Of a stretch of DNA of 64,000 nucleotides, positions 20,868 to 31,600 are shown in pieces; the stretch's first letter is position 1; each line of letters starts with the position of its first letter. The notes below the pieces were generated by a model. That model saw nothing but the letters and a program-made list of their open reading frames with translations, had not been told where the DNA came from and searched no databases. The DNA is taken from assembly GCA_963281255.1 (NCBI GenBank), contig OY725490.1, positions 620,001-684,000 of the forward strand, in the 5' to 3' direction. A program made the translations under genes and the position numbers. Source of the DNA: Aphrocallistes beatrix (taxonomy: Eukaryota; Porifera; Hexactinellida; Sceptrulophora; Aphrocallistidae).

Positions 20868-21087
20868 GACGCCACGACATCAAAAAGATTTAATTATCAG
20901 CGATTACGGGACTCACCAGATCAAAATATTCTCAAACGAAGGAGCTCTCCTCCATACGATAGGGAAAAATGGAGTTCAAGTGGGAAATTTTTATTGGCCT
21001 CAAGGATTAGCTCTGAATTCAAATCTAAACTTAATTACTATTTCCTGGAATCATAACTATGGGCTTCAAATATTTTCTTTTCTATAA
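20868..21087 (+). pseudogene. 3' fragment of an NHL-repeat gene (array copy 8)
   Basis: Only blades 5 and 6 remain, reading DLIISDYGTHQIKIF and then VQVGNFYWPQGLALNS to a TAA stop at 21085-21087. The 5' end joins AT-rich sequence at about 20868 with no promoter. The 3' flank (ATTATTTGTTTGTTTCTC) is retained, so this is a truncated duplicate and not a retrocopy. Confidence 0.75.
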
Positions 21088-21661
21088 GTCTTGTTTGTGA
21101 GATTATTTGTTTGTTTCTCTTTAGTTTCTATTTAACTTCATGATATCTATCTCTTTTAATTGTACTTAATTTGCCATTACTACCGCTTCCATAAGGAAAT
21201 AAGGTCGCATAACTAAATGTCACTTCTGTCACCAGGAATAACAGTTTTCCACTGATATTGCTGTCACGTAATTTTGTTCGAAAGTTTTTCCAATTCAGGT
21301 TAAGGCAAGAACCGTCATTAAAACAAAGTTCAACTTGAGTTCGAAAGAACGACAAAACTCGTTTAAATTAAGAATACGTAAATATTAATCGAGTTTTAAT
21401 AATAAGGATTGTATACATAAAGAGGTTCTCCATTCCTCTTATATAAGTTTGTTGTATCGAATATTCTCGAATATTTGCAGATCATCAGATGATTTCTTCA
21501 GGAGAACATGAAAATTATTATATAATTTTGGAATGTGAAATCCAATATTTCTAGTCATTAGTTGCTATACAGAGACACAAGTCTAATACTGCAATGGAAT
21601 AGGATTATTAATTATTACCATTCGTAACCCAATCCTTGTAATTCCTGGTGGACTGGCTCAA

Positions 21662-21732
21662 TATAAATAACCTTATGAGACTCCTGTTCATTCACAATAT
21701 TATCCTATTAGCAATCTTCCAAGTTGAGTAGA
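21662..21732 (+). promoter_or_regulatory. Core promoter and leader of NHL copy 9
   Basis: TATAAATAA is at 21662-21670, 71 bp before the ATG. Leader and upstream block are nearly identical to those of copy 7. Confidence 0.6.
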
Positions 21733-22595
21733 ATGGCCGTAGCATTTCCCGACCTACATCCAGTGGACCATTTAATAGCGGTTGCGAAGGAAGGTAAAGC
21801 TCCTGGTGAACTCTGGTATCCTAATGGTGTCGCTATTGACGCAGACACTAATCACATCTATGTCGCTGAGGGAAGTTTTATGTTTGCGAGAGTGTCGATA
21901 TTTTCAGAGTCGGGCGAGTATCTGAACAGCTACACTCACGAACACATGGAATCATTATGTGGTATCGCCATACACGAAAACAACCTGTATGTAACGGACT
22001 GGGAGGAACACGCTGTGTTCCAGTTAAAGATTGATGTGCTGACTTCCGTCTGGTGGGTATGCTAGGGAGCAGAGGGTCTGGTATCGGACAGTTTGATGGA
22101 CCCCACCAACTCTCCATCTCTACTAACGGAGATGTGTACATAGCTGATAGAAACAACAACAGAATTCAAATCTTGGATAGCTCTCTTCATCCGATAAGAA
22201 AGCTAAGACATCCATCCATGCACAGACCTTGTGACGTAAAACTAACGACAGAAGAGATATATGTACTCAGTAATGATGATTCTCTTTGCGTGCATGTATT
22301 TAATCATACCGGACATAAGATACGCTCGCTAATCACATGTGGTAGAGGAATGCAAGTGACTAGCTCCTTCTTCTTCTGTCTCGACACCAAAAAGAATTTA
22401 TTTATCTGCGATAACTGGAATCACCAGATTAAAATATTCTCAAACGAAGGATCCCTCCTCCACACGATAGGGGGACGTGGACACCATGCAGGAATGTTTG
22501 ATCCTCCTGAAGGATTAGCACTGATTTCAAATCAGAAAATAGTTACTGTGTCCATTAACCCTAACTACATCCTTCAAATATTTTCTTCTCTATAA
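21733..22595 (+). pseudogene. NHL-repeat gene, frameshifted (array copy 9)
   Basis: Starts MAVAFPDLHPVDHL and follows copy 7 until about 22032. There GATGTGCTGAC replaces GATGCTGAC, a 2-bp insertion that shifts the frame after blade 2 and stops it at 22065. The other four blades resume in the next frame from about 22053 and run open to the stop at 22595. With a single short lesion and an intact promoter, this is either a very young pseudogene or a sequencing error. Confidence 0.78.
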
Positions 22596-22959
22596 GTGTT
22601 GTTTATGTCATTATTTGTTTGTTTCTCTGTTCCTAAATAACATTGTGTTCTCTTTCTGTTTTATTTAAACTTAATATGCCATTACTCCCGCTTCCATATG
22701 GAGCTGAGGTCACATAGCTACATCTCAATTCTATCACCAGGAATGACATAGTGTTTGAATGATATTGTTGTTACCTGATTTTTTTCAATTCAGGTTAAGT
22801 TGAGAACTGCCTTTAAAACAAACTTCAAATTGTGTTGAGAAGAGCGAAAAACTCGATTAGGTTAAAAGGTTAATTTATTTTAGGCAACAGTTTTTTGAAT
22901 TTTTAATCTCTGTTTGCTCTCCCACTTATTATGTTCCATAGCCTAATTACATTCCATTT

Positions 22960-23240
22960 CAACACATACGTCGCTATCTTCAGGATGAACCTGATTAGGT
23001 GCTACTAAATCACAGAGATAATCTGTGTGACATATATAGTCTCTGTGACACATTCTAGAGGAGACAGCTGTCTAAATAGTTGCGTGAACCAATCACGAAA
23101 CAGACATTGGACCGTGTCAAGTCCCAATAAATTCGCTGAGATTATGGCATTCACATCGTCTGATGGATCTAACGGCTCAGGACAAGTGCTGTATTGAATC
23201 TGAGCATGGCCTTCTTGCAGGTGAGGAGATAATTTCGACA
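22960..23240 (+). pseudogene. V-ATPase subunit B 5' relic, decayed
   Basis: The leader block (CTATCTTCAGGATGAACCTG to ATCTGTGTGACATAT) is followed at about 23105 by a degenerate second coding part (GGACCGTGTCAAGT ... CAGGACAAGTGCTG). The stretch with the N-terminal SQPR codons is deleted, and stops break the frame. Confidence 0.6.
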
Positions 23241-23899
23241 ACTCTTTAGTGGGAAAGATGATTTTTAAACATACACTTCCTGGACAAAAGTATTCATACG
23301 CCCAAAATTTACAAATGGTCATAATACTAAATTATTTAGCGAGTAGGGACATTTAATTTGAAGAGATACGTTTAATTTAACTTCAAATTCTCCTTATTCG
23401 AATTACTCATTTGTAATCTTCTCCATGGATAAATCTTCCACAAAGTTAAATATTTTCAAACTGTGCCACCTCGTACGACTAATGCCATCATATACAATGG
23501 TGATAACCCGTGATTTGTGCCATAGGGAACAAATGGCGATATTATTTAATTTCGAAGAAGAGTAATTAATTTGACAGCTTATAAAGTGAGTAATGTGAAT
23601 GTGAAAGAAATGAATTTTAATCCTGATTTAGGGTATTTGCTGCTGATTTGATGTAGAACTGCACAAATATATTAATATCATAACAATTTAGGTGGAAAAT
23701 ATTGAGGTGTACGAATACTTTCGTCCAGAGAGTGTATAGTTTGGCTTTATGCAACTCCATCAAATAAGCTTCAAAGTATATCATCTCGCCCACACACAAC
23801 CAAACATCGATTTCACAACATTCTCTCTATCAGTTCAATCCTTAAAATGTATATATAGTATCTGATTATTTGTAAATTTGTAATTATTCCATAATGGTA
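23241..23899. other. AT-rich intergenic sequence
   Basis: No gene recognised. The short open frames on both strands lack similarity or coding composition. Confidence 0.4.
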
Positions 23900-24231
23900 C
23901 AGTACACCCTCGCTAATCCGAACAGCTCTGTTCCAATGTTCGAAAAAATCGTTCGGATTAGTGAATTTGTTCCGATTAGTGAAATATCACTAATTCAATA
24001 GGGCATTAATCATACTAAATTTGTATTGTTAGAATATTAAGGATATTATTTCGCTATGATTGCTTATTTAACGAGGTTTCACAATCTTATTGATAAATTC
24101 AAGTTTATAAACGTTTATTCAAAGCATTGAGGCGATAAAAACAATTTTTTGGGTTTTCGGATTTTAAGAATGAAGTGTTCGGATTTGCGAGGGTTCGGAT
24201 TAGCGAGGTTCGGACTAGCGAGGGTGTACTG
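23900..24231. mobile_element. pogo/Tigger-like MITE, 332 bp
   Basis: The terminal inverted repeats are CAGTACACCCTCGCTAATCC and its near-complement (GGACTAGCGAGGGTGTACTG), flanked by TA on both sides (23898-23899 and 24232-24233). CAGT ends plus a TA target duplication are the pogo/Tigger signature. The interior carries several degenerate copies of the TIR word GTTCGGATTAG and no ORF. Confidence 0.8.
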
Positions 24232-24429
24232 TAATCATATCGTAGAGTACAGGTGTATGTACTCGGATGATTACTTGGATGACAACTAAAAGCATGTTTT
24301 ACAGTTGAGAATGTTTGAAGTGCAGGTGCAGTAATTATACAACATTGTTTTGAATTGGAAATCAGACAAACGATTTCAAGGTTAGACAAGATAATTCTAC
24401 ACAACCTAATAACACGCCAGAGGTAATGC

Positions 24430-24565
24430 GGAAATGGTTCGACTTTTTGAAAAAGGAGATTGTTCGAATTGCGGATTTAGGAAATAGTTCAACTTTTTAT
24501 CGTTACGATTAATGGTGTTTTTGATTCGAACTATTTCCTTTTTTGGAAAGTCGAACTATTTCCGG
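24430..24565. repeat. Imperfect hairpin
   Basis: Arms at about 24430-24470 (GGAAATGGTTCGACTTTTTG) and 24525-24565 (AAAGTCGAACTATTTCC) could pair, with more half-copies between them. Possibly a small foldback element. No target duplication found. Confidence 0.45.
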
Positions 24566-24589
24566 TTTTGGTTCGAACAATTTCCACCA

Positions 24590-24925
24590 TACTACGCCAG
24601 AATAGATAACAGCGAAATTGATGTATTCCAGATCGACTCTCTCTTCTCAGACAATTCGAAAGAAGTACAGGGATTGAATAAACTACAGATTTTAGCATCT
24701 GCTGTCAATGATTTCTGTTTAGAAAAATACAGATCAGATTTTATTCTTAGAATGTTATGTTAGTTATTGACTTTCCATTTAAATTGCTTACATTGAAAAG
24801 CGATAATTATTGTACATTGTCATGTTTTCTCAATTGTAAGATGAAAATTGATCTTCTCATTCCTGGTACAACATATTTCTGTATGTTACTCTATCTAGTG
24901 AGTAGTGACACAAATTGTGTCGCTT
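24590..24925 (+). promoter_or_regulatory. V-ATPase-leader-like block and palindrome upstream of NHL copy 10
   Basis: Sequence at 24640-24700 (TCTCTCTTCTCAGACAATTC, then GAATAAACTACAG) is a diverged V-ATPase B leader. A palindrome with one mismatch, AGTGACACAAATTGTGTCGCT, lies at 24904-24924, the motif also found upstream of copies 2 and 5. Confidence 0.5.
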
Positions 24926-25018
24926 TGGAGGGACACAATTTTAATATTGAATAGAATATGATTGTTTATTATAAATTTTCATAAAATAATCCTTTTAATT
25001 ACTAGTACACTGTTCCAT

Positions 25019-25091
25019 TATAAAATAACCTTAAGAAACTCGTGTTACATTCACAATACTATCCTAATAGTAATCTTCAATGTTAATTAGA
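25019..25091 (+). promoter_or_regulatory. Core promoter and leader of NHL copy 10
   Basis: TATAAAATAA at 25019-25028, 73 bp before the homologous ATG, with the shared TTCACAATACTATCC leader. The overall arrangement is the same as in the short NHL genes, although the protein has an extra domain. Confidence 0.65.
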
Positions 25092-26360
25092 ATGGCAGAA
25101 CTTTATCCCGCCCCACAGCTCGTGAACCCAGTGGAGGTCCACATCAATCACTTCTTTGACCGTGTGGTCGCGTGTGCAAACCACAGAAGAATGACACTCC
25201 TGAATGCCGCGCACGAGAAGAGACAGGAAATGGCAGCTAGAGTGACAGAACGAGAACACAGCGAGCAGCAGCTTCTGTCCGCGAGAGCAGAGATTGGGCA
25301 TCTCCTCAGAGAGAACTTCCTTCAAGAGACACAAGAGCATCTCCTAGCTGAGATTGAGCATAAACTAGCAGTGTTGCGTGTTCCTATCCCCGACACGTAT
25401 CTGGTGTTTCGAGGCGAATGTGAGCAGCTGGAGCAGCTGATTGGAGGTGCGGGAGAGATCTACGAAGAAGAGATCAAACAGAAAGAGATCAAAGAAGAAG
25501 AGGTACCAGCTGCTCCCGAATACCACAATATGCAACCTATAGTAGCAGTTGCGAAGAAAGGCAAAGCTCCTGGAGAACTCTGGTGGCCTAATTGCGTTGC
25601 TGTAGAGCCAATTACTAATCAAATATACGTCACTGAAGGAATGGAATCTTTCGCGAGAGTATCTGTATTTTCAGAGTCAGGCGAGTATCTAACCAGCTAC
25701 ACTAACGAACAAATGGAATCATTGTGTGGTATTGCCATATATGGGAACAGCGTGTACGTAACGGACAATATGGTAGACGCTGTTTTCCACTTGAAAATAG
25801 AGGCTGAGTTGTTTCTGGTGGCTAGACTGGGGAGCTTTGGGTCTGGGATCGGACAGTTTAATGACCCCAGTCAACTATCTATCTCCACAAATGGAGATCT
25901 TTACATTGCTGATACGAGTAACAACAGAATTCAAATCTTAGATCGCTTCCTACGCCCAATTCGTAATGTAACGCATCCATCCATTAATGAACCGCATGAT
26001 GTGAAATTAACGGCAGAAGAGATGTTCGTAATTAGCTCCGTTGAATTTCCTTGTGTCCATGTATTTACCCATTCTGGAGATAAGATACGCTCGCTAATCA
26101 CACGTGGTGTAGGAATGCAAGTAACTGAACCTAAATATTTCTGTCTCGACATCAAGAAGAATTTAATTATCGGCGATTGGCATTCAAACCAGTTCAAAGT
26201 ATTCTCAAATGAAGGAACCCTCCTCCACACGATTGGAGAATATGGGCAAGAAGTAGGAAAATTTTATATGCCTCAAGGATTAGCTCTGACTTCAAATCAG
26301 AAGTTGATTACTATCTCCTTGAACGATAGTTGCAGACTTCAGATATTTTCTTCTCTATAA
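25092..26360 (+). CDS. Coiled-coil plus NHL-repeat protein, TRIM-like without RING/B-box (array copy 10)
   Basis: A 422-residue single-exon protein. Residues about 15-125 form a helical coiled-coil region (VHINHFFDRVVACANHRRMT, then RQEMAARVTEREHSEQQLLS, then LLAEIEHKLAVLRVPIPDT) like the coiled coil of TRIM2/3/71-type proteins. An acidic linker (EEEIKQKEIKEEE) follows, and from about residue 150 come the six NHL blades found in every array member. RING and B-box domains are absent, so ubiquitin-ligase activity is not expected. Oligomerisation through the coil is. An ATG at 25080 would add four residues, but 25092 aligns with all paralogues. This is probably the ancestral architecture, from which the short genes arose by loss of the 5' coding part. 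Confidence 0.88.
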   Translation: MAELYPAPQLVNPVEVHINHFFDRVVACANHRRMTLLNAAHEKRQEMAARVTEREHSEQQLLSARAEIGHLLRENFLQETQEHLLAEIEHKLAVLRVPIPDTYLVFRGECEQLEQLIGGAGEIYEEEIKQKEIKEEEVPAAPEYHNMQPIVAVAKKGKAPGELWWPNCVAVEPITNQIYVTEGMESFARVSVFSESGEYLTSYTNEQMESLCGIAIYGNSVYVTDNMVDAVFHLKIEAELFLVARLGSFGSGIGQFNDPSQLSISTNGDLYIADTSNNRIQILDRFLRPIRNVTHPSINEPHDVKLTAEEMFVISSVEFPCVHVFTHSGDKIRSLITRGVGMQVTEPKYFCLDIKKNLIIGDWHSNQFKVFSNEGTLLHTIGEYGQEVGKFYMPQGLALTSNQKLITISLNDSCRLQIFSSL

Positions 26361-28209
26361 GCGTCGTTTTATGCCAATAATTAAAATTCGCTTCTATATG
26401 GGACTAAGATTGCATAACTGCATCGCACTTCCATCTCCAGGAATGACAGGGTTTAACAACAGACATTAATAAAGTCTAACTCAACATAGCGTCTCAATTT
26501 TGAAGTATTTCCGTTATGTCACATTTTGACGTATCTCCTTGTATAAGTGTATATGTTCTATAATAATTTCTCTTCATGGAAGTAGTAATAATAACTCGGA
26601 TTGGAGCTACGCAACTACTGACAATAAGTTCTGTGAGAATCAACAAACCAGAAATGTTCACGTGGTATTTAGTAGACTGCATAGCTATGTAATTTTAGCT
26701 GACAGACTATTTTATTGAATGTGCATCTGTTCACTATTATTTATTCTCTTCTCTCTATAGGATACGTGTTTGGTCAAGTGCATTATTAAAGTACACACAT
26801 TAATACACAAACACTGTAATTATGCAGACGAATAAATTTAAGTAATAACGGTTAATTTATTACTGTTCTAGACAGGAATTTAATCTACTAAGAAATATTT
26901 TTCATTAGCTTGATTATGTCAAAATCCTCTGTTTCTACCTCCAATCATATATACGTACACGAGTAGCATAGTTCCTAGGCTCAGAAGAAAAATGCGAAGA
27001 TTCCACCTTAGTTCAGTCTTGTGATAATTATTAACCAGGTGGTCTTTTGAAACACAGCTCTTAATTAATTGTAGACAAGCAATTGCTATGTAGAACCAAT
27101 GAGTAGAACTTTAAGGTTTCCATGGTTGCAAAACCTACTCTGCTACAAATGTATTTGGTTTTGTGAAGTATTTCATATTTGATGATTGTTCGAAACTCTA
27201 AATTATTCATAAGTTGAAAGTGCGATGAAGAGTCATCATCTGCCTGTGGCAGATAACGGTTCAACAATGGTATTTACATTCTTAGCTAAGGAAGACCTCA
27301 TAGTCTTCTTCTTTCAACATAATTAATGCAAAGGGCAACCATGGGTTCCAGGAGTTGACCTACATCTACTCATAATCGGATCCTATATATTAGATTTCCA
27401 TAGTAATATATATTTCGAGGATTACTTTTCGATTGCAGTTGAGTTCAACTCAATCGCACGCATATTTTCAGAGCTTTACGGGATCGTAATACTTGACTTT
27501 TTGATACTGGGTAATTTTATGGCTTCGAAGGAGTCAGATTCCATTATTGAAAAAAAGAACCTACATCAAGTTTCGCACCAAACTCGGGTTTGCTCCTAAA
27601 GCGATGATATTTGAAGAGCTGGTTATTGTATGTCCAGATAGTCACCTTTCTTATTCGAGGGTATGTAAGTGTGCAGCTCGCTTGCGAGGATGAAGAAGAT
27701 GATCTTCGACCACGCCTGAATTTAAGGTTCGGACGGACGAGAATATCGCTTGTATCAAGGCCATTGTTGATGGGGGCGGACTTATACTTTAGGAGCATCA
27801 AAGAGATTGCCCACATGAATCTGCGATATTCATAGTCTTAGATTCATGAGCAAATTATACCTAATTTAAATGAGTTTCGTAATAATTTGCTGAAAAATGG
27901 TCCGTGGTTATTTGCAATGGTAGTTACAATACGGCCGTCTCTTCATGGTGTCTATTGTTGTTTAAAAAATGATGGAAAAGTCAAGTTAATTGATTAGTTA
28001 GCAAGAGCCAACCATTATTCAGCTCAAAATGACAAGAAGTAAAATTGAAACATCTATATACACTCATCGATGAAAGGATTCTGCTCTATGTTGGAGTTGA
28101 AAGCAAAGGTTTTATTAAAAAGGGCTCATCAAGAAAAAATATTCAATCTTAATGTTCAGAAACCTATTTATTTCGTTCGGAATTGAAATCATGATGGCTA
28201 TGTTTGTTT
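26361..28209. other. Duplicated flank sequence, no supported gene
   Basis: About 26630-27250 matches 56190-56960 (AGAAATGTTCACGTGGTATT), with a fragment at 52950-53160. About 27265-27330 is a piece of block C. About 27890-28200 matches 38150-38470 and 57400-57620, which lie a few hundred bp upstream of NHL copies 11 and 16. An open frame at 27611-27835 has no recognisable similarity. Confidence 0.5.
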
Positions 28210-28409
28210 NNNNNNNNNNNNNNNNNNNNNNNNNNNNNNNNNNNNNNNNNNNNNNNNNNNNNNNNNNNNNNNNNNNNNNNNNNNNNNNNNNNNNNNNNNN
28301 NNNNNNNNNNNNNNNNNNNNNNNNNNNNNNNNNNNNNNNNNNNNNNNNNNNNNNNNNNNNNNNNNNNNNNNNNNNNNNNNNNNNNNNNNNNNNNNNNNNN
28401 NNNNNNNNN
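28210..28409. other. Assembly gap (200 N)
   Basis: Exactly 200 ambiguous bases, a round number typical of a placeholder of unknown true length. Confidence 0.97.
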
Positions 28410-28473
28410 AGAAGAAAAAAATGGAAGCGATGTACGTAAACTTAAAATAAAACGGATTTGTTTGTTATTTACA

Positions 28474-28479
28474 TTTATT
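28474..28479 (-). terminator. Candidate polyadenylation signal of the SorCS-like gene
   Basis: AATAAA on the minus strand, about 150 bp past the TGA at 28627-28629. It is the nearest canonical hexamer noticed downstream. Confidence 0.4.
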
Positions 28480-28626
28480 AACAGTTGAATACAATACATG
28501 TGTACGTACAATAACCAGGAAAGTTAAAATAAAAAAATATTCCAAAACCTGCTGTGAGCTTAAAACAAAACAAACAAACAATGACTTCAAAAGCGCCTGT
28601 CAAATATGAACGTTGCGAGAACAATC

Positions 28627-31600
28627 TCACAGATCGGAGTCTTTCTCAGGGCTGGGGTTCATGTAGTCGCCCTGCAGGAGTACCGCCGCTTCGTCGTCGT
28701 CATCGTCCAGTCCGTCTAGCGAGAAGGTAAAGTCACTGGGAAGTGACTGTCTCGGGCGGGAATTAGCGTGTGAGGCTCTCTTGTACTTACGCGCGTAAAC
28801 GACCGTGCAGACGATGAGCGGGAGAATGACGAGCAGGGAGAGGAGCAGGATGACTGGGACTCCGATGGCCACTCCCAGCACCGTGTAATTGTGGACGGTA
28901 CTGACGGACGCCTATCATGAGGTGTGAAACAATAAGTGTAAACTATATCCAAATATGGACCCTATCATGAGGTGTGAAACAATAAGTGTGAACTATATCC
29001 AAATATGGATCCTATCATATGGAGGGAAACAATAAGTGTGAAGGAGAAACAGATATTAACGTTTATCGTGATTGAGTTGAACCTGAATAATGCGGGATAT
29101 TTGTACAACATTTTGTATACATTATCAGCCCCATATATCTACATTCTTTTCTGCCACTTACGTCGTTAATATGAGCAGACTTGACTGGGATGGGTGGATT
29201 GCCAGGGACGCTGACAGATTCTTGAGAATTGTAGAAATCAGAAATGTCGTGAAGTGACGTCATCAACTCGTCGATGCCCTCTTCTGTCATGTTGTTAGGC
29301 AGCAGCTATGTAAACAACAGCAACCATGTAAACAATATCGAAATACCATCATCCATTAGACTACTGTTTGTTTGTTTGTTTATTGATTACCTTGATATAA
29401 ACAAAGTACTGCTGATATTTCACTACGCTGACATCCACACTTAGTCTCCACTCCTCGACTTTGAAGGTGTCAATGATCTGCTGTGACACTGTGTCCTCCA
29501 GTTGCTCCTGCCACTCGTTCACACTGAATCCTTCAGGAATGCTCACCCACTCCAGTGTCACCACCACCACCGTCTGATCCACTTCCTTCACACGTGACAG
29601 TTCGATTTGTGTCTCCATACGTGAGACGGCGTTGAAGAACGACACTCTGATCTTGTACACGGTGTACTTGGTCAGGGGGGACAGCAATAGTGGGAAGAAC
29701 CCATCTGTCACCTAGATACCCAATCAGAATTAAGTATTATCATTCACTCACTCACTCATCTACTCACTTCAAATTCCTGTCCGCTATAGGTCCACTGGTT
29801 ATTGGTTTCATCGGAGAGGAGGACAAATAAGGAACCACTGAAAGGCGCCCCCGTGCTGTCCATGAGTGTAAAGTTCACCATGAAGCTCTCTGCAGTGGTC
29901 CCAGAAACATAGGAAGGGGCCTCAACTTGCAGGGAAGAGAGAATGTGGACTGTACCACTCACCACGTGGTTTATCACGCTCCCGTCAGAATCCGACACAG
30001 AGAACACCTTCACCACCTTAGCACCCGTAGTGGGGTATTGGAATGTGGTGTAAGGAAGCGAGGTGTTGTGCAGATGCTTCACACCCTCTCCTACGTCCCA
30101 CTGGTACACGACTCCTCCTGTGGGTAGCTGGACATTGTCAGTGGAGTTGAGTGTGAGCGTGACAAGAGTGTGCACAGCATAACTCATGCCGTCCTGTTGC
30201 AACCGGATGTTATCAGCCGCGGGGTGTACCTGTACCTGGATGGTCTCATGCTCTGACGACACTTGGTTACTAACCGTGAGAGACATGGAGACCGTTTCCG
30301 CTGTGAAGAAGCGCTTGGTGAAGATCGGGTCTAGAGATGATGTGGATGTGTCTCCATTGAAACTCCACAAATAGTTAATGGTGCCTGAGGAGAACATTCA
30401 TAAACAGGTAGTAAACAATTGTTTATTGTTTAAGAATGTAAACAACCTGAGAGGTCGGTGCCATATTTGAGAACGTAGTTCCCTTTAAACACCTCGTTGA
30501 GTCCGACAATCAGGATGTGAGGAGGGGAGATGGACACAGAGGATATCTCGTCCAGAAGTATGAGAGTGGTTGTTGTGGCAGCGGAGCCAGCGATGTTTTG
30601 AGCTGTGACAGTGACTCGATACTCGCCAGGAGTGGCGTAGAGGTGTGAAGTTTGCTCTACCTGCTGATAAGTGAGCCCTGCCACTTGAGGACTGTTGTCG
30701 CCGTACGACACCGAGTAGTGGGTATAGTCCTGCTCAGATTCCTGCTGGAACCAGAAGGAGATATTCTGTCCAGCTGTCAGCTGGCTGCCCGGCGACACAA
30801 CTGAGAGTGAGAGAGTGGTGGGAACTCCTACCACCACGACACTGTAAGAACTCGTCAGCTGAGCTGAAACTGGGTTCTCTACCTCCACCTGAGATTGACA
30901 CAAGCAAACTACATCCCTGGTTCAAAAAATATAATTCTCACTCACAGTTATAGAGTAGATTCCTTCAGTGTTGAAGACGTAGGAGAATTGGGCTCCAGTG
31001 AGTGTGAGAATTGTTTCGCTCTTCAGATTGAGCCTCCAGGTGGCACTGTAGGTGTCGGACGGAAGTGGCTGATTTGTGTCGGTATAGGCAGAGATGGAGT
31101 AGGAGGCTGAAGATCCTACGGTTGTCATGGATACCACTCCTTGCACGGAGAATGAATGTACCTGTTCTCGAACGCTGATCTGTACAGACACGTTGTTAAC
31201 TCCAGCCGCGTTAGAGGCAGACAGCGACACCTGTGAATGGAACAGTTGATCAGTTGGCGCATTGTTATAGATATCATCGTTCCCGTAGTAGGTGATACCA
31301 ACCCTTTGTACCTCACAAGACGTTATATAATAGGCCTTAGCTAGTATTATGCTGTTACAGTATAGTATAGTATAATGTTAGTTAGGATTCGTTTATGTAT
31401 TTTCGCATACTGTTTGAGATTTCTCGTAAATATCATTTTTGTGTCGGCTTATTAGGCTGACCTAGTATATAAGATACTTAACAGTATTAGAGGAAGATCC
31501 CACACCTTGTACAAAACTCAAGATTCTTCATTTCAAAATGGCTGTGTAATACTCGCCAATCAAACCTCTGTTTTTATCCCACTGCAACAAAATGCAGTGG

